Part shown: positions 11,928-19,720 of the stretch, piece after piece
Layout: each line of letters opens with the position of its first letter
Position numbering within the stretch: the first letter of the stretch is position 1
NCBI RefSeq assembly: GCF_007989805.1
Contig: NZ_BJUB01000002.1
Location: 482,652-546,651 of the forward strand
Direction of reading: 5' to 3'
From: Cellulomonas xylanilytica
Lineage (GTDB): Bacteria > Actinomycetota > Actinomycetes > Actinomycetales > Cellulomonadaceae
Length of the DNA: 64,000 bases
Program-made: the position numbers and the translations under genes
The notes under the pieces: model-generated
Database searches by the model: none
Seen by the model: the letters and a program-made list of their open reading frames with translations, nothing else
Told to the model about the DNA's origin: nothing

Positions 11928-12893
11928 CTACTTCTTCGCCGCGTCGAGCAGGTCTGCGCGCACGTCCTCACCGGACGTCGCGATGCCGAACGCCTGAACC
12001 GCCTCACGGGCGGCGGCGCTCAGGCGCTGCGGGACGACGACCTGCACCGTGATCAGCAGGTCGCCCTTGCTGCCCGGGACACCTTTGCCCTTGACGCGCA
12101 GGACGCGACCCGACGGGGTGCCCTCCGGCACGCGGACGCGCACGGTGGACCCGTCGAGGGTCGGCACCTCGATCGTGGCGCCCAGCGCGGCCTCGTCGAA
12201 CGCGACCGGGACGGTGATCCGCAGGTTGTCGCCGTCGACGGAGAAGACGGGGTGCGGGGTGACGCGGACGGTGATGACGAGGTCGCCCGCGGGTCCGCCG
12301 CCGGCACCGGGCCGGCCCTTGCCGCGCAGCCGGATCTTCTGGCCGTCGCGGACCCCCGCGGGGATGCGCGCGTTGACGGTGCGGCCCTCCACGGTGAGCG
12401 ACACCGTCGACCCCTCGACCGCCTGCCGGAACGGCAGGGTCGCGCTGGTGGCCAGGTCGGCACCCTGCTGCGGACCGAAGCCGCCGGCGCCGCCGTTGCC
12501 GAACAGCCCGCCGAGCAGGTCCTCGAACCCGGCCGCTCCGCCGGGGGCGTTGGTGTAGCGGACGCGACCGCCGCCGGGCTGCGCGCCGCCGAACATGCCG
12601 CCGAAGACGTCCTCGAACCCGGCGCCGCCACGACCGCCGGCCGTGAACCGCGGGCCGCCCGCCATGGCGCGCAGCTGGTCGTACTGGCCGCGCTGCTCAG
12701 GGTCGGACAGGACCGCGTAGGCCTCGCCGACGTCCTTGAACCGCGCCTCCGCCTTGGCGTCCCCCGGGTTGTGGTCCGGGTGCTCCTGGCGCGCGAGCTT
12801 GCGGTACGCCTTCTTGATGGTGGCGGCGTCGGCGTCCTTGGGGACGCCGAGGACCGAGTAGAAGTCCTTCTCGAGCCAGTCCTGACCGGTCAC
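11928..12893 (-). CDS. dnaJ: DnaJ co-chaperone, class B type without zinc finger
   Basis: 321 residues. The N-terminal J-domain has the essential HPD in ARQEHPDHNPGD. A Gly/Phe-rich linker (about 75-145) is followed directly by the two C-terminal peptide-binding barrels. The four CxxCxGxG zinc motifs of classical DnaJ are absent, so this is a CbpA/class B protein although it occupies the dnaJ place in the operon. It stimulates DnaK ATPase and delivers substrates. The GTG start at 12893 has AGGAG five bases upstream. A strong hairpin separates it from grpE. Confidence 0.92.
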   Translation of the reverse strand: MTGQDWLEKDFYSVLGVPKDADAATIKKAYRKLARQEHPDHNPGDAKAEARFKDVGEAYAVLSDPEQRGQYDQLRAMAGGPRFTAGGRGGAGFEDVFGGMFGGAQPGGGRVRYTNAPGGAAGFEDLLGGLFGNGGAGGFGPQQGADLATSATLPFRQAVEGSTVSLTVEGRTVNARIPAGVRDGQKIRLRGKGRPGAGGGPAGDLVITVRVTPHPVFSVDGDNLRITVPVAFDEAALGATIEVPTLDGSTVRVRVPEGTPSGRVLRVKGKGVPGSKGDLLITVQVVVPQRLSAAAREAVQAFGIATSGEDVRADLLDAAKK

Positions 12894-12918
12894 GCCGCTC
12901 CTTCCTTGATGTTCGGGT

Positions 12919-12958
12919 GCGTCCGAGGTCCCACGGCGGGCCGTGGGACCTCGGACGC
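12919..12958 (-). terminator. intercistronic hairpin between grpE and dnaJ
   Basis: Perfect inverted repeat with 19-base arms (12919-12937 and 12940-12958) and only two unpaired bases, between the grpE stop and the dnaJ start. It could partially terminate or stabilise the upstream dnaK-grpE message, lowering dnaJ-hspR output. No promoter for dnaJ was recognised after it. Confidence 0.65.
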
Positions 12959-12969
12959 TACTGCGGTTT

Positions 12970-13539
12970 CTACGCCTCGGGGTCGACGACGGCGACGCGC
13001 GCCGCCCGGATGACCCGGTCCGGCGTCCGGTACCCCGGCTGGAGCACCATCTGCACGGTCGACTCGGTGACGTCCGCGGAGTGCGAGTGCATGAGCGCCT
13101 CGTGCACCGCGGGGTCGAACGCCTCGCCGGCCTCGCCGTAGCGGACCACGCCGAACCGGCCGAGGGTGCCCTCGAGCTTCTCCGCGATCGAGACGAACGG
13201 TCCGGTGAGGTCACCGTGCTGGCGGGCCAGCTCGATGTCGTCCAGCACTGGGATGAGCGCCTCGACGATCGTGTGCACGCCACGCTCGTGAGCGGCGAGG
13301 GACTCGGCCTTCGACCGCTTCACGAACCCGGAGTACTGCTGCTCGAGGTTGTAGTAGGCCGCCTGCGACCGCTGCAGCTCCTCGAGCCGCTCGGCCGCCA
13401 GCTTCTCGACCGCGACGAGTCCCTCGAGCACGACCTCCTCCTCAGCCGAGGCCGCGATGGACTCGGCATCGGCAAGGATCTGCTCCTCGGGGCTCAGCTC
13501 CTCGTTGCGGGGGTCCTGGTCGTCGGGCTCCGTGGTCAC
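12970..13539 (-). CDS. grpE: GrpE nucleotide exchange factor
   Basis: 189 residues. GrpE releases ADP from DnaK. The acidic N-terminus is followed by a long coiled-coil helix and the C-terminal beta domain with [19 protein letters not shown] and [20 protein letters not shown], the standard GrpE end. The GTG start at 13539 overlaps the dnaK stop (GTGA), giving coupled translation. Confidence 0.95.
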   Translation of the reverse strand: MTTEPDDQDPRNEELSPEEQILADAESIAASAEEEVVLEGLVAVEKLAAERLEELQRSQAAYYNLEQQYSGFVKRSKAESLAAHERGVHTIVEALIPVLDDIELARQHGDLTGPFVSIAEKLEGTLGRFGVVRYGEAGEAFDPAVHEALMHSHSADVTESTVQMVLQPGYRTPDRVIRAARVAVVDPEA

Positions 13540-15398
13540 TTCGCCTTCTCCTCCTCGTCGTCGACGATCTCGGCGTCCACGACGTCCTCGTCGGCCGTCG
13601 TGTCAGCCGCCGGCTGCTCGTCGGCCGGCGCGTTCTGCGCCATGTTGTCCGCCGAGTAGATCGCCTCGCCGATCTTCTGGCTCACTGCGAGCAGGGCCGA
13701 GTGCTTGGCCTTGACCTCGTCGAGGTCGGTGCCCGCGAGCGCCGTCTTCAGCTCGGTGACGGCCGTCTTGACCTCGGTCGTGACGTCCTCCGGCAGCTTG
13801 TCCGCGTTGTCGGCCAGCAGCTTGTCCGTCGAGTAGGCCAGCTGCTCGGCGGAGTTGCGGGTCTCGGCCTCCTCGCGACGCGCCTTGTCCTCGGCGGCGT
13901 GCTCCTCGGCCTCGCGCACCATGCGCTCGATGTCCTCCTTGGGGAGGGCCGAGCCACCGGTGATCGTCATCGACTGCTCCTTGTTGGTGCCGCGGTCCTT
14001 GGCGGACACGTGCACGATGCCGTTCGCGTCGATGTCGAACGTGACCTCGATCTGCGGCACGCCACGCGGCGCCGGCGCGATGCCGGTCAGCTCGAACGTG
14101 CCGAGCGGCTTGTTGTCCCGCGCGAACTCACGCTCGCCCTGGAACACCTGGATCAGCACCGACGGCTGGTTGTCCTCGGCCGTCGAGAAGATCTCCGACC
14201 GCTTGGTGGGGATGGCGGTGTTGCGCTCGATGAGCTTGGTCATCACGCCGCCCTTGGTCTCGATGCCGAGGCTCAGCGGGGTGACGTCGATGAGCAGGAC
14301 GTCCTTGCGGTCGCCCTTCATGACACCGGCCTGCAGCGCGGCACCGACGGCGACGACCTCGTCCGGGTTGACGCCCTTGTTGGGCTCCTTGCCGCCCGTG
14401 AGCTCCTTGACGACCTCGGTGACCGCAGGCATGCGGGTCGAGCCGCCGACGAGCACGATGTGGTCGATCTCCGACAGCTTGATGCCCGCGTCGCGGATGA
14501 CCGACTGGAACGGCGCCTTGGTGCGGTCGAGCAGGTCCTGCGTCATCTGCTGGAACTGCGCGCGCGAGAGCTTGGTGTCCAGGTGGACCGGGCCGTTCTC
14601 GCTCATCGACAGGTACTGCAGCGAGATGTTGGTGCTCGTCGCGGACGACAGCTCCTTCTTGGCCTGCTCCGCCGCCTCACGCAGACGCTGCACGGCGATC
14701 TTGTCCTTGGCCAGGTCCACGCCGGTCGAGTTCTTCACCTCGGAGACGAGGAAGTCGACGATCCGGTTGTCCCAGTCGTCGCCGCCGAGCCGGTTGTCAC
14801 CGGACGTCGCGCGCACCTCGATCGTCGAGAAGCCGTCGTCGTCCTTGCCCACCTCGAGGAGGGACACGTCGAACGTGCCGCCGCCGAGGTCGAAGACGAG
14901 GATGAGCTCGTCCTCCTTGCCGCGCTCCAGTCCGTAGGCCAGGGCGGCCGCGGTGGGCTCGTTGATGATGCGCAGGACGTTCAGGCCCGCGATGGCGCCC
15001 GCGTCCTTGGTGGCCTGGCGCTCGGCGTCGTTGAAGTACGCCGGGACGGTGATGACGGCCTCGGTGACGGGCTCGCCCAGGTAGGCCTCCGCGTCGCGCT
15101 TCAGCTTGGAGAGCACCCGCGCGCTGATCTCCTGCGCGGTGTACTTCTTGTCGTCGATCGTCTGCGACCAGTCCGTGCCCATGTGGCGCTTGACGGACGT
15201 GATCGTGCGGTCGACGTTGGTGACGGCCTGGCGCTTGGCGATCTCGCCGACCAGCACCTCACCCGTCTTGGAGAACGCGACCACCGACGGCGTCGTGCGC
15301 GACCCCTCGGCGTTGGCGATGACCGTGGGCTCGCCGCCCTCGAGGACAGCGACCACCGAGTTGGTGGTACCGAGGTCGATGCCGACTGCTCGTGCCAT
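13536..15398 (-). CDS. dnaK: DnaK chaperone (Hsp70)
   Basis: 620 residues, full length. The actin-like ATPase begins [21 protein letters not shown] and contains [12 protein letters not shown] and the adenosine motif [12 protein letters not shown]. The substrate-binding domain and helical lid follow, ending in an acidic tail with EEEKAK. This cytosolic chaperone refolds proteins with DnaJ and GrpE and acts as HspR co-repressor. It is the first gene of the operon. Two HAIR operators lie 46-130 bases upstream of its ATG. Confidence 0.98.
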   Translation of the reverse strand: MARAVGIDLGTTNSVVAVLEGGEPTVIANAEGSRTTPSVVAFSKTGEVLVGEIAKRQAVTNVDRTITSVKRHMGTDWSQTIDDKKYTAQEISARVLSKLKRDAEAYLGEPVTEAVITVPAYFNDAERQATKDAGAIAGLNVLRIINEPTAAALAYGLERGKEDELILVFDLGGGTFDVSLLEVGKDDDGFSTIEVRATSGDNRLGGDDWDNRIVDFLVSEVKNSTGVDLAKDKIAVQRLREAAEQAKKELSSATSTNISLQYLSMSENGPVHLDTKLSRAQFQQMTQDLLDRTKAPFQSVIRDAGIKLSEIDHIVLVGGSTRMPAVTEVVKELTGGKEPNKGVNPDEVVAVGAALQAGVMKGDRKDVLLIDVTPLSLGIETKGGVMTKLIERNTAIPTKRSEIFSTAEDNQPSVLIQVFQGEREFARDNKPLGTFELTGIAPAPRGVPQIEVTFDIDANGIVHVSAKDRGTNKEQSMTITGGSALPKEDIERMVREAEEHAAEDKARREEAETRNSAEQLAYSTDKLLADNADKLPEDVTTEVKTAVTELKTALAGTDLDEVKAKHSALLAVSQKIGEAIYSADNMAQNAPADEQPAADTTADEDVVDAEIVDDEEEKAK

Positions 15399-15443
15399 GT
15401 GTGTGCCTTCTTTCGTGTCGTACTGGGTTCAGGGTGGCCCGCT

Positions 15444-15464
15444 CTTGAGTCCGGCTGGCTCAAG
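15444..15464 (-). promoter_or_regulatory. HAIR operator 1 (HspR)
   Basis: CTTGAGT, seven bases, then GCTCAAG: this matches the HAIR consensus CTTGAGT-N7-ACTCAAG except for one base. It lies 46 bases upstream of the dnaK start. Confidence 0.85.
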
Positions 15465-15507
15465 TCTGCGCCGGCTGGTGGCTCTGCGCAAACTCGAGGT
15501 GGTCGAA

Positions 15508-15528
15508 CTTGAGTCTGCATGGCTCAAC
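15508..15528 (-). promoter_or_regulatory. HAIR operator 2 (HspR)
   Basis: CTTGAGT, seven bases, then GCTCAAC, two mismatches in the right arm. It begins 64 bases from HAIR 1, about six helical turns, consistent with co-operative HspR binding. The rest of the 361-base gap 15399-15759 shows no gene. Confidence 0.75.
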
Positions 15529-15746
15529 CTTGGAGCCCGGGGATGCATTCCCGCCTCCGAGTCGTCGTACTCGCCTGCCGGGTTGTCGGTTCGCACCCCA
15601 AGTGGCGAGTTTCGCGTTCGACTGTCGGAGGACTGGCGACTTTCGCGTTCCGCTGTCGGAGCTGGACGGTTGAGGCGCCAGCGGTCTGCGAGTGCCGAGG
15701 CCGCTCGAAGCCGGCGTGTGGACCTGGCCGCGGTCGCACCAGCCCC

Positions 15747-15752
15747 TACGCT
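15747..15752 (+). promoter_or_regulatory. candidate leaderless -10 (TACGCT)
   Basis: TACGCT ends seven bases before the GTG at 15760, and no Shine-Dalgarno is present. No convincing -35 is seen. Confidence 0.4.
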
Positions 15753-15759
15753 GCTGGCC

Positions 15760-16371
15760 GTGGATGCGGCCTTCTTGAGCGTTGCAGGTGCAGTGGGCCT
15801 CTTCGTCGCGGGCGCGGTAACTCCGGTCCTCTTGGACGGGCTCAAGGACGTGCTGGCGGAGCGGCGAGCCGCGCGGCGCGGGCGCAGCGCAGAAGTTGCG
15901 ACGGCAAACGAGCAGTGCCGTGTCCAGCTCGACGCGTTGCGAGCTGCGTACAACGCCCCTCGCGATGCGGACGCGCGGGCCAGGATCGATGCGGCCGAGG
16001 TCGCCCTGGAATCCGCGATGGTCCTACTCGCCGAACCAGAACGCGTGCGCATTCGAGAACTTTCCAAGATCATGCAGGTCGCCGACTGGATGTCTGAGCA
16101 GTCCACGTCGGCGGTGCAAGGCGGTACCCACCCAGACGGTGCGGGCACGATCCGGTTCCGGTGCGTGCGCGAGGCGCGTGCGGTGCTGGAAGCAGCCCGG
16201 CGCGGAGAGGCGTTGCCGGACCGCACTGATCCGATCGTGGAGTACGTCCTGGCCGAAAAGGCGACGCGCGACGCTCTCGATGAGGAGTACGCCGACGGGC
16301 CCCAGCATGACGAGGCGATCGCTGCCTGGCGGACACGACACGGGTTGAGTGCGCAGCGCGCGACCACCTAG
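15760..16371 (+). CDS. hypothetical protein with N-terminal membrane anchor and coiled coil
   Basis: 203 residues, family not recognised. A hydrophobic segment near residues 4-22 (FLSVAGAVGLFVAGAVTPVLL) suggests one membrane anchor. It is followed by a basic and helical stretch with coiled-coil character (residues 30-110) and a charged C-terminal part. The start is inferred as GTG 15760 because it places the anchor at the N-terminus and lies behind a leaderless-type -10. It opens the accessory stretch after the heat-shock operon. No function can be assigned. Confidence 0.6.
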   Translation: MDAAFLSVAGAVGLFVAGAVTPVLLDGLKDVLAERRAARRGRSAEVATANEQCRVQLDALRAAYNAPRDADARARIDAAEVALESAMVLLAEPERVRIRELSKIMQVADWMSEQSTSAVQGGTHPDGAGTIRFRCVREARAVLEAARRGEALPDRTDPIVEYVLAEKATRDALDEEYADGPQHDEAIAAWRTRHGLSAQRATT

Positions 16372-16521
16372 GCGAGAGAGGTCGGCAGGGTCAAGTCGTC
16401 GGCTCCACCTGCGGCATGAGACCGGGCGTAGTCCCTTGTTCGTAACCTGCGCTACGCCTAGCTCAGCTGCGTCGACTCGACCTCCACCATCCACCTGGCG
16501 CGTCGATGGGACGATGGCGAC

Positions 16522-16905
16522 ATGAGCGATCACCGCGAGCCGCCGATGACGAAGGAAGACTTTGTCCGCGCTCTCGCGGACGTTCCTGGGGCCGGCCCGG
16601 TCATTGACGAGCACTACAAGGACATGGAAGGTGAGCTTCTCGGCCACCTGCTCATGGCCGACATGCAGCGCTTCGCCGAAGATCTGCACCGCCGCGGCGA
16701 CACCGACACCTTGCACCTGCTGCTCGCGGTCGTGGACGCGGGCCTCCGCACCGGCGACGAGTACCTCGTCAATGCCGTCGAGGTCTCGTTCGTGGAGAAC
16801 ACGCTGGTGTGGGACCCCGCCTTCGCCGGCTTCATCTCCGCATGGCCAGCCGCCCTTCAGGCAGTGGCGGACAGCCAGGGCCGATGGAAGCCGCCCACCT
16901 CCTGA
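16522..16905 (+). CDS. DUF7674-like protein, possible orphan immunity protein
   Basis: 127 residues, acidic and helical, cytosolic. The segments ELLGHLLMADMQRFAEDL and VNAVEVSFVENTLVW resemble, from memory, the DUF7674 family of small actinobacterial proteins often found near polymorphic-toxin immunity genes. The assignment needs a profile search. There is no partner toxin beside it. A GACGAT six bases before the ATG at 16522 would fit leaderless expression. It is convergent with a 36-codon gene across a shared hairpin. Confidence 0.6.
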   Translation: MSDHREPPMTKEDFVRALADVPGAGPVIDEHYKDMEGELLGHLLMADMQRFAEDLHRRGDTDTLHLLLAVVDAGLRTGDEYLVNAVEVSFVENTLVWDPAFAGFISAWPAALQAVADSQGRWKPPTS

Positions 16906-16946
16906 TTCCGCTCGCTACCGAAGCCTTGGTCTGAACTCACGAGCAG

Positions 16947-16982
16947 CGTTGCCCCGCCCTGTGGGAGCAGAGCAGGGCAACG
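16947..16982. terminator. hairpin between convergent small genes
   Basis: CGTTGCCC (16947-16954) pairs with GGGCAACG (16975-16982) over a 20-base loop that can form an inner CCC/GGG stem. It is placed between the stop at 16905 and the stop of the minus-strand gene at 17000, so it can serve both. Confidence 0.55.
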
Positions 16983-16999
16983 TGAAGGGTGACGGATCG

Positions 17000-17110
17000 T
17001 CAGCCCTTGCCGAGAGTGGAGCCGGCCTTGCTCTTGGCCGCCTTGCTCGTCGAGTCGGACGCGAGAGTGCTGCCCGCCTTCGACAGTGCTGCCTTCGAGG
17101 GCTTGCCCAT
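17000..17110 (-). CDS. 36-residue basic Ser/Ala/Lys-rich protein
   Basis: A small gene of 36 codons plus stop. The ATG at 17110 is preceded by AGGAGGTGATCACC, which contains a nearly complete anti-16S match, far stronger than any other ribosome site in the window. The product is highly basic (nine lysines), rich in Ser, Ala and Gly, and has no hydrophobic segment. The heptad SKAGSTL occurs twice (residues 10-16 and 27-33, the latter as SKAGSTLGKG). The composition recalls histone-H1-like tails, and nucleic-acid binding is possible but unproven. The family is not recognised. A hairpin follows the stop. Confidence 0.6.
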   Translation of the reverse strand: MGKPSKAALSKAGSTLASDSTSKAAKSKAGSTLGKG

Positions 17111-17269
17111 GGTGATCACCTCCTGCCGTGGGCGTCGCTCACAGAGTGACACCCGGGTCCGACAGACACACCCGCCAAGGGCAACCCGCCGTGCAACAGA
17201 CCCGGCATCGACGTCGCGAGTCGTTGCTCAGGTGTGGTCGTAGTCACGTGCGGCCGCCACCGCCGCCGC

Positions 17270-17275
17270 TACGTT
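17270..17275 (+). promoter_or_regulatory. leaderless -10 (TACGTT)
   Basis: TACGTT ends six bases before the ATG of the DUF3644 gene; no Shine-Dalgarno. Confidence 0.5.
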
Positions 17276-17281
17276 CGACAC

Positions 17282-18325
17282 ATGGCTCCTCGGCCGCGGT
17301 GGTGGCACATCCTCCAGACCTCGAAGAATGAGGTCCGGCTGGCTGTTGACCTCTACAACCGCTCGGGCAACGAGCGACAGCTCGAAGCGTTCATCGTGCA
17401 CATGACACTCGGCTGGCTGAAGCTGCTCCAGGCCCGCATCGACGAGCAGGGTGGCGACCTCATCCAGCGCGACGCCCGGAACTGGCGGCGGAAGCATCCC
17501 GAGGGCGGCTGGCTCTACAAGCCGCTGCGTACCCTGCTGCGCGACGTGCTGGACGAGACTGATCCCCGAGTCGCCAACATCAACTTCTTTGTCGGCCTGA
17601 GGAACCAGATCGAGCACCGGCACGAGGCGAAGATCGCGTCGGTCGTCGCCGGCCGGACACAGGCGCTCCTTCTGAACTACGAGACGACGCTCGTCGAGTT
17701 CTTCGGCGCGGACGAGGCTCTAGGCACCGAGCTGCGCTTCTCGCTGTTCGTCTCCTCGATCACGCAAGATGCGACAGCGGCCCTCAGGACCGTGCGAGCT
17801 CAGGTGCCCCGCGGGGTGCTGGACTGGATCCAGGACTTCGACGCCGCTCTTGAGCCCGGGATCACGGCGGAGCAGAAGTTCGACTTTCGGATCTACCTCA
17901 TCCCCCACACCGGGCCCAAGACCGATGCGGACGCCGCGATGACGTTCGTCCACGCCGATCAGCTCACACCCGAGCAGAACGCAATCGTTGAGCAAGTGCA
18001 GACAATCATCCGTGAGAAGAAGGTGCCGGTAGAGGACCTCAACGGCCTCCTGCCGAAGGCCGTCGTGGATGCGGTCGACACCGCGATCGAACGCCCTTTT
18101 ACCCTCCACATGCACACGCAGGCATGGCGGTACTTCCAGGTGCGTCCGGCGGCGGACGCACTTAATGCGGCCGCGACAAAATCGGACTTTTGCCGGTATA
18201 ACCCGGCCTTCAGACAGTACGTCTATACACCGCAGTGGGTCACCTACCTGATCCGACACTTGTCCGACCCCGCCACCTACGACGCGATCAGGAAAGGTTC
18301 GAAGCGAACCGCAGCCGAGACGTGA
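17282..18325 (+). CDS. DUF3644 family protein with HEPN-like RNxxxH motif
   Basis: 347 residues. It resembles the DUF3644 family: a helical N-terminus (EVRLAVDLYNRSGNERQLEAFIVHMTLGWLKLLQA), then FFVGLRNQIEHRHEAK near residues 101-116. R-N-x-x-x-H in a helical bundle is the catalytic signature of HEPN ribonucleases, so an RNA-cleaving defence or toxin role is a reasonable inference, not shown. The C-terminal half (TPEQNAIVEQVQTIIREKKVP onward) is unrecognised. Expression is probably leaderless. Upstream neighbours are immunity-like genes, and no cognate antitoxin is evident. Confidence 0.75.
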   Translation: MAPRPRWWHILQTSKNEVRLAVDLYNRSGNERQLEAFIVHMTLGWLKLLQARIDEQGGDLIQRDARNWRRKHPEGGWLYKPLRTLLRDVLDETDPRVANINFFVGLRNQIEHRHEAKIASVVAGRTQALLLNYETTLVEFFGADEALGTELRFSLFVSSITQDATAALRTVRAQVPRGVLDWIQDFDAALEPGITAEQKFDFRIYLIPHTGPKTDADAAMTFVHADQLTPEQNAIVEQVQTIIREKKVPVEDLNGLLPKAVVDAVDTAIERPFTLHMHTQAWRYFQVRPAADALNAAATKSDFCRYNPAFRQYVYTPQWVTYLIRHLSDPATYDAIRKGSKRTAAET

Positions 18326-18498
18326 CGCGGCTGCGACTGGGTACAGCTACGCGAGGAACCCAGGCAGCGACACCTCATCCGATGCACCTCGGGACGGAAC
18401 CCTGTGCTGTCCCGTATTGGTGACCTGCGTCTTCCGCGCCCACACCGATGCCCCTTCCCTGGCCTGGTAGCGGCACGCTGCGTCGTGAAGCGGAGACC

Positions 18499-18987
18499 TC
18501 AGCGCGCCGGGTACGGCGAGATGTCGGCCCGCCACTGTTCTGCCGCCCCCAGAAGCTCAGTCCCAGCCACCTTGAGCGGCACTTCGCACTCGTAGAGGTC
18601 CCAGGTCTGGTCAGGGCCGCTCGGAGCGGACTCGAGCGAGAGATGAACGCGGATCACCAGGTCGCCCGCGCTAATCTCCGCAACGCTGAACGCAAGGTTG
18701 GGCTCGGTGAACGCCAGAAGCCCTTCGCCCTCCGCCGGTGCCTCGGAGGGCAAGATGTCTCCTCGGCTCGCGGCGGTCAGCCAGTCGAGGAGCTCGACGC
18801 ACTCCCACGTCGTCAGGCACGGATCGTGGAACGACCAGGACCTACCCGTGGGGGTGCGGACCTGACCGCGGACCAGGAGCCAGTTCGCGTCCCAATCGCC
18901 TCGGGACGCACTGCCCTGACTGAACTGGTAGCCGGTCGGACGTAGCGCCACGCGGGCACCGTCCCGCGATATCAGTTCCACGCACAC
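18499..18987 (-). CDS. WapI family immunity-like protein
   Basis: 162 residues. The segments DANWLLVRGQV, RSWSFHDPCLTTWE, LAFTEPNLAFSVAE, VIRVHLSLESAP and LLGAAEQWRADISPYP match, from memory, the WapI-type immunity proteins widespread in Streptomyces and relatives. These are thought to neutralise nuclease or tRNase toxins of contact-dependent systems. No WapA-like toxin is in the window, so this is an orphan. The start is taken as GTG 18987, which gives the family N-terminus. The frame is open to GTG 19116 and GTG 18981 is also possible. Confidence 0.75.
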   Translation of the reverse strand: MCVELISRDGARVALRPTGYQFSQGSASRGDWDANWLLVRGQVRTPTGRSWSFHDPCLTTWECVELLDWLTAASRGDILPSEAPAEGEGLLAFTEPNLAFSVAEISAGDLVIRVHLSLESAPSGPDQTWDLYECEVPLKVAGTELLGAAEQWRADISPYPAR

Positions 18988-19157
18988 AGCATGCCTGACC
19001 AGCCACGCCGGCTCAGGCGACGACGAGCCGATCGGGAGGGTGCCTGGAGTGCGACGGCAGAGCCGGGTCGCCCGCACGACCCGCAGGTGGCTGATGGAGA
19101 ACGACCGCAGCGACACGTAGGACGTGTCTTCCTAGTCGGGTGGGATGTTGCGGCGAC

Positions 19158-19163
19158 TAGGTT
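19158..19163 (+). promoter_or_regulatory. leaderless -10 (TAGGTT)
   Basis: TAGGTT ends six bases before the ATG at 19170. It lies in CGACTAGGTTCG, a 12-mer repeated exactly before the barstar-like gene. Confidence 0.5.
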
Positions 19164-19169
19164 CGGCCC

Positions 19170-19346
19170 ATGGTGAGTGAGAGCGTCCAGGACTTCTGCG
19201 ACTGGTGTTTCAGCGCCTTGGTAGATCAGTCACGGGCACGGTCTCGTTGGCTCGGCTCGCAGCCGAAGATGCCTCGCGACCAGGGCCCGATGCAGTCTGC
19301 GGGTGACCCGGCTGAACGGGCTCTCACGGCCGGAGGACAGGGGTGA
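19170..19346 (+). CDS. 58-residue hypothetical protein
   Basis: A short frame beginning MVSESVQDFCDWCFSALVDQ, then Arg- and Pro-containing sequence without clear fold. Support comes mainly from the start context: a TAGGTT -10 six bases before the ATG, the same as at the barstar-like gene. There is no homology I recognise. It could be only the beginning of a decayed gene, since the same frame continues after the stop into the next small frame. Confidence 0.35.
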   Translation: MVSESVQDFCDWCFSALVDQSRARSRWLGSQPKMPRDQGPMQSAGDPAERALTAGGQG

Positions 19347-19385
19347 GAGGTCAAGAGGGGGAGCGTGGGCGCCGATACAGGCGGC

Positions 19386-19676
19386 ATGGCGAGTGACTGG
19401 CGGCGCCCGGAACGCTCCATCGAGAGCCTCCTGGGCGGTGTCGACGGCGCCCGCCGGCGGGGACGAGCGCGATCGAGCGTCCGAAGCAGTCGAGTCGCAG
19501 GAGCAGGGGCCCAGCAGCGGCGCGGACACAGGGTGGCCGGGACGAGGCGCCGACAGCCTGTACCTCCGTCGATCGCCCCCACGAAGGGTGGCCGCTCCGC
19601 CCGCTGGGCGTACGTCACGCTCGGCGTTCTGGCGGCCGGGTACGCACTGGTCCGCGCCGCGGCGCTCTGGGGCTGA
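19386..19676 (+). CDS. 96-residue basic protein with C-terminal membrane anchor
   Basis: Starts MASDWRRPERSIESLLGG, continues with an Arg-rich low-complexity segment and ends in a single hydrophobic helix (WAYVTLGVLAAGYALVRAAAL), suggesting a tail-anchored protein. A GTG at 19365 behind a purine-rich tract is an alternative start. It is in frame with the 58-codon frame upstream and separated by one stop at 19344, so the two could be a broken gene. Family unknown. Confidence 0.4.
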   Translation: MASDWRRPERSIESLLGGVDGARRRGRARSSVRSSRVAGAGAQQRRGHRVAGTRRRQPVPPSIAPTKGGRSARWAYVTLGVLAAGYALVRAAALWG

Positions 19677-19708
19677 CCGATCCGACCAGGGCGGCTGCCA
19701 GGTCCGAC

Positions 19709-19714
19709 TAGGTT
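19709..19714 (+). promoter_or_regulatory. leaderless -10 (TAGGTT)
   Basis: TAGGTT ends six bases before the GTG at 19721, within the same CGACTAGGTTCG found at 19156. Confidence 0.5.
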
Positions 19715-19720
19715 CGAGCG

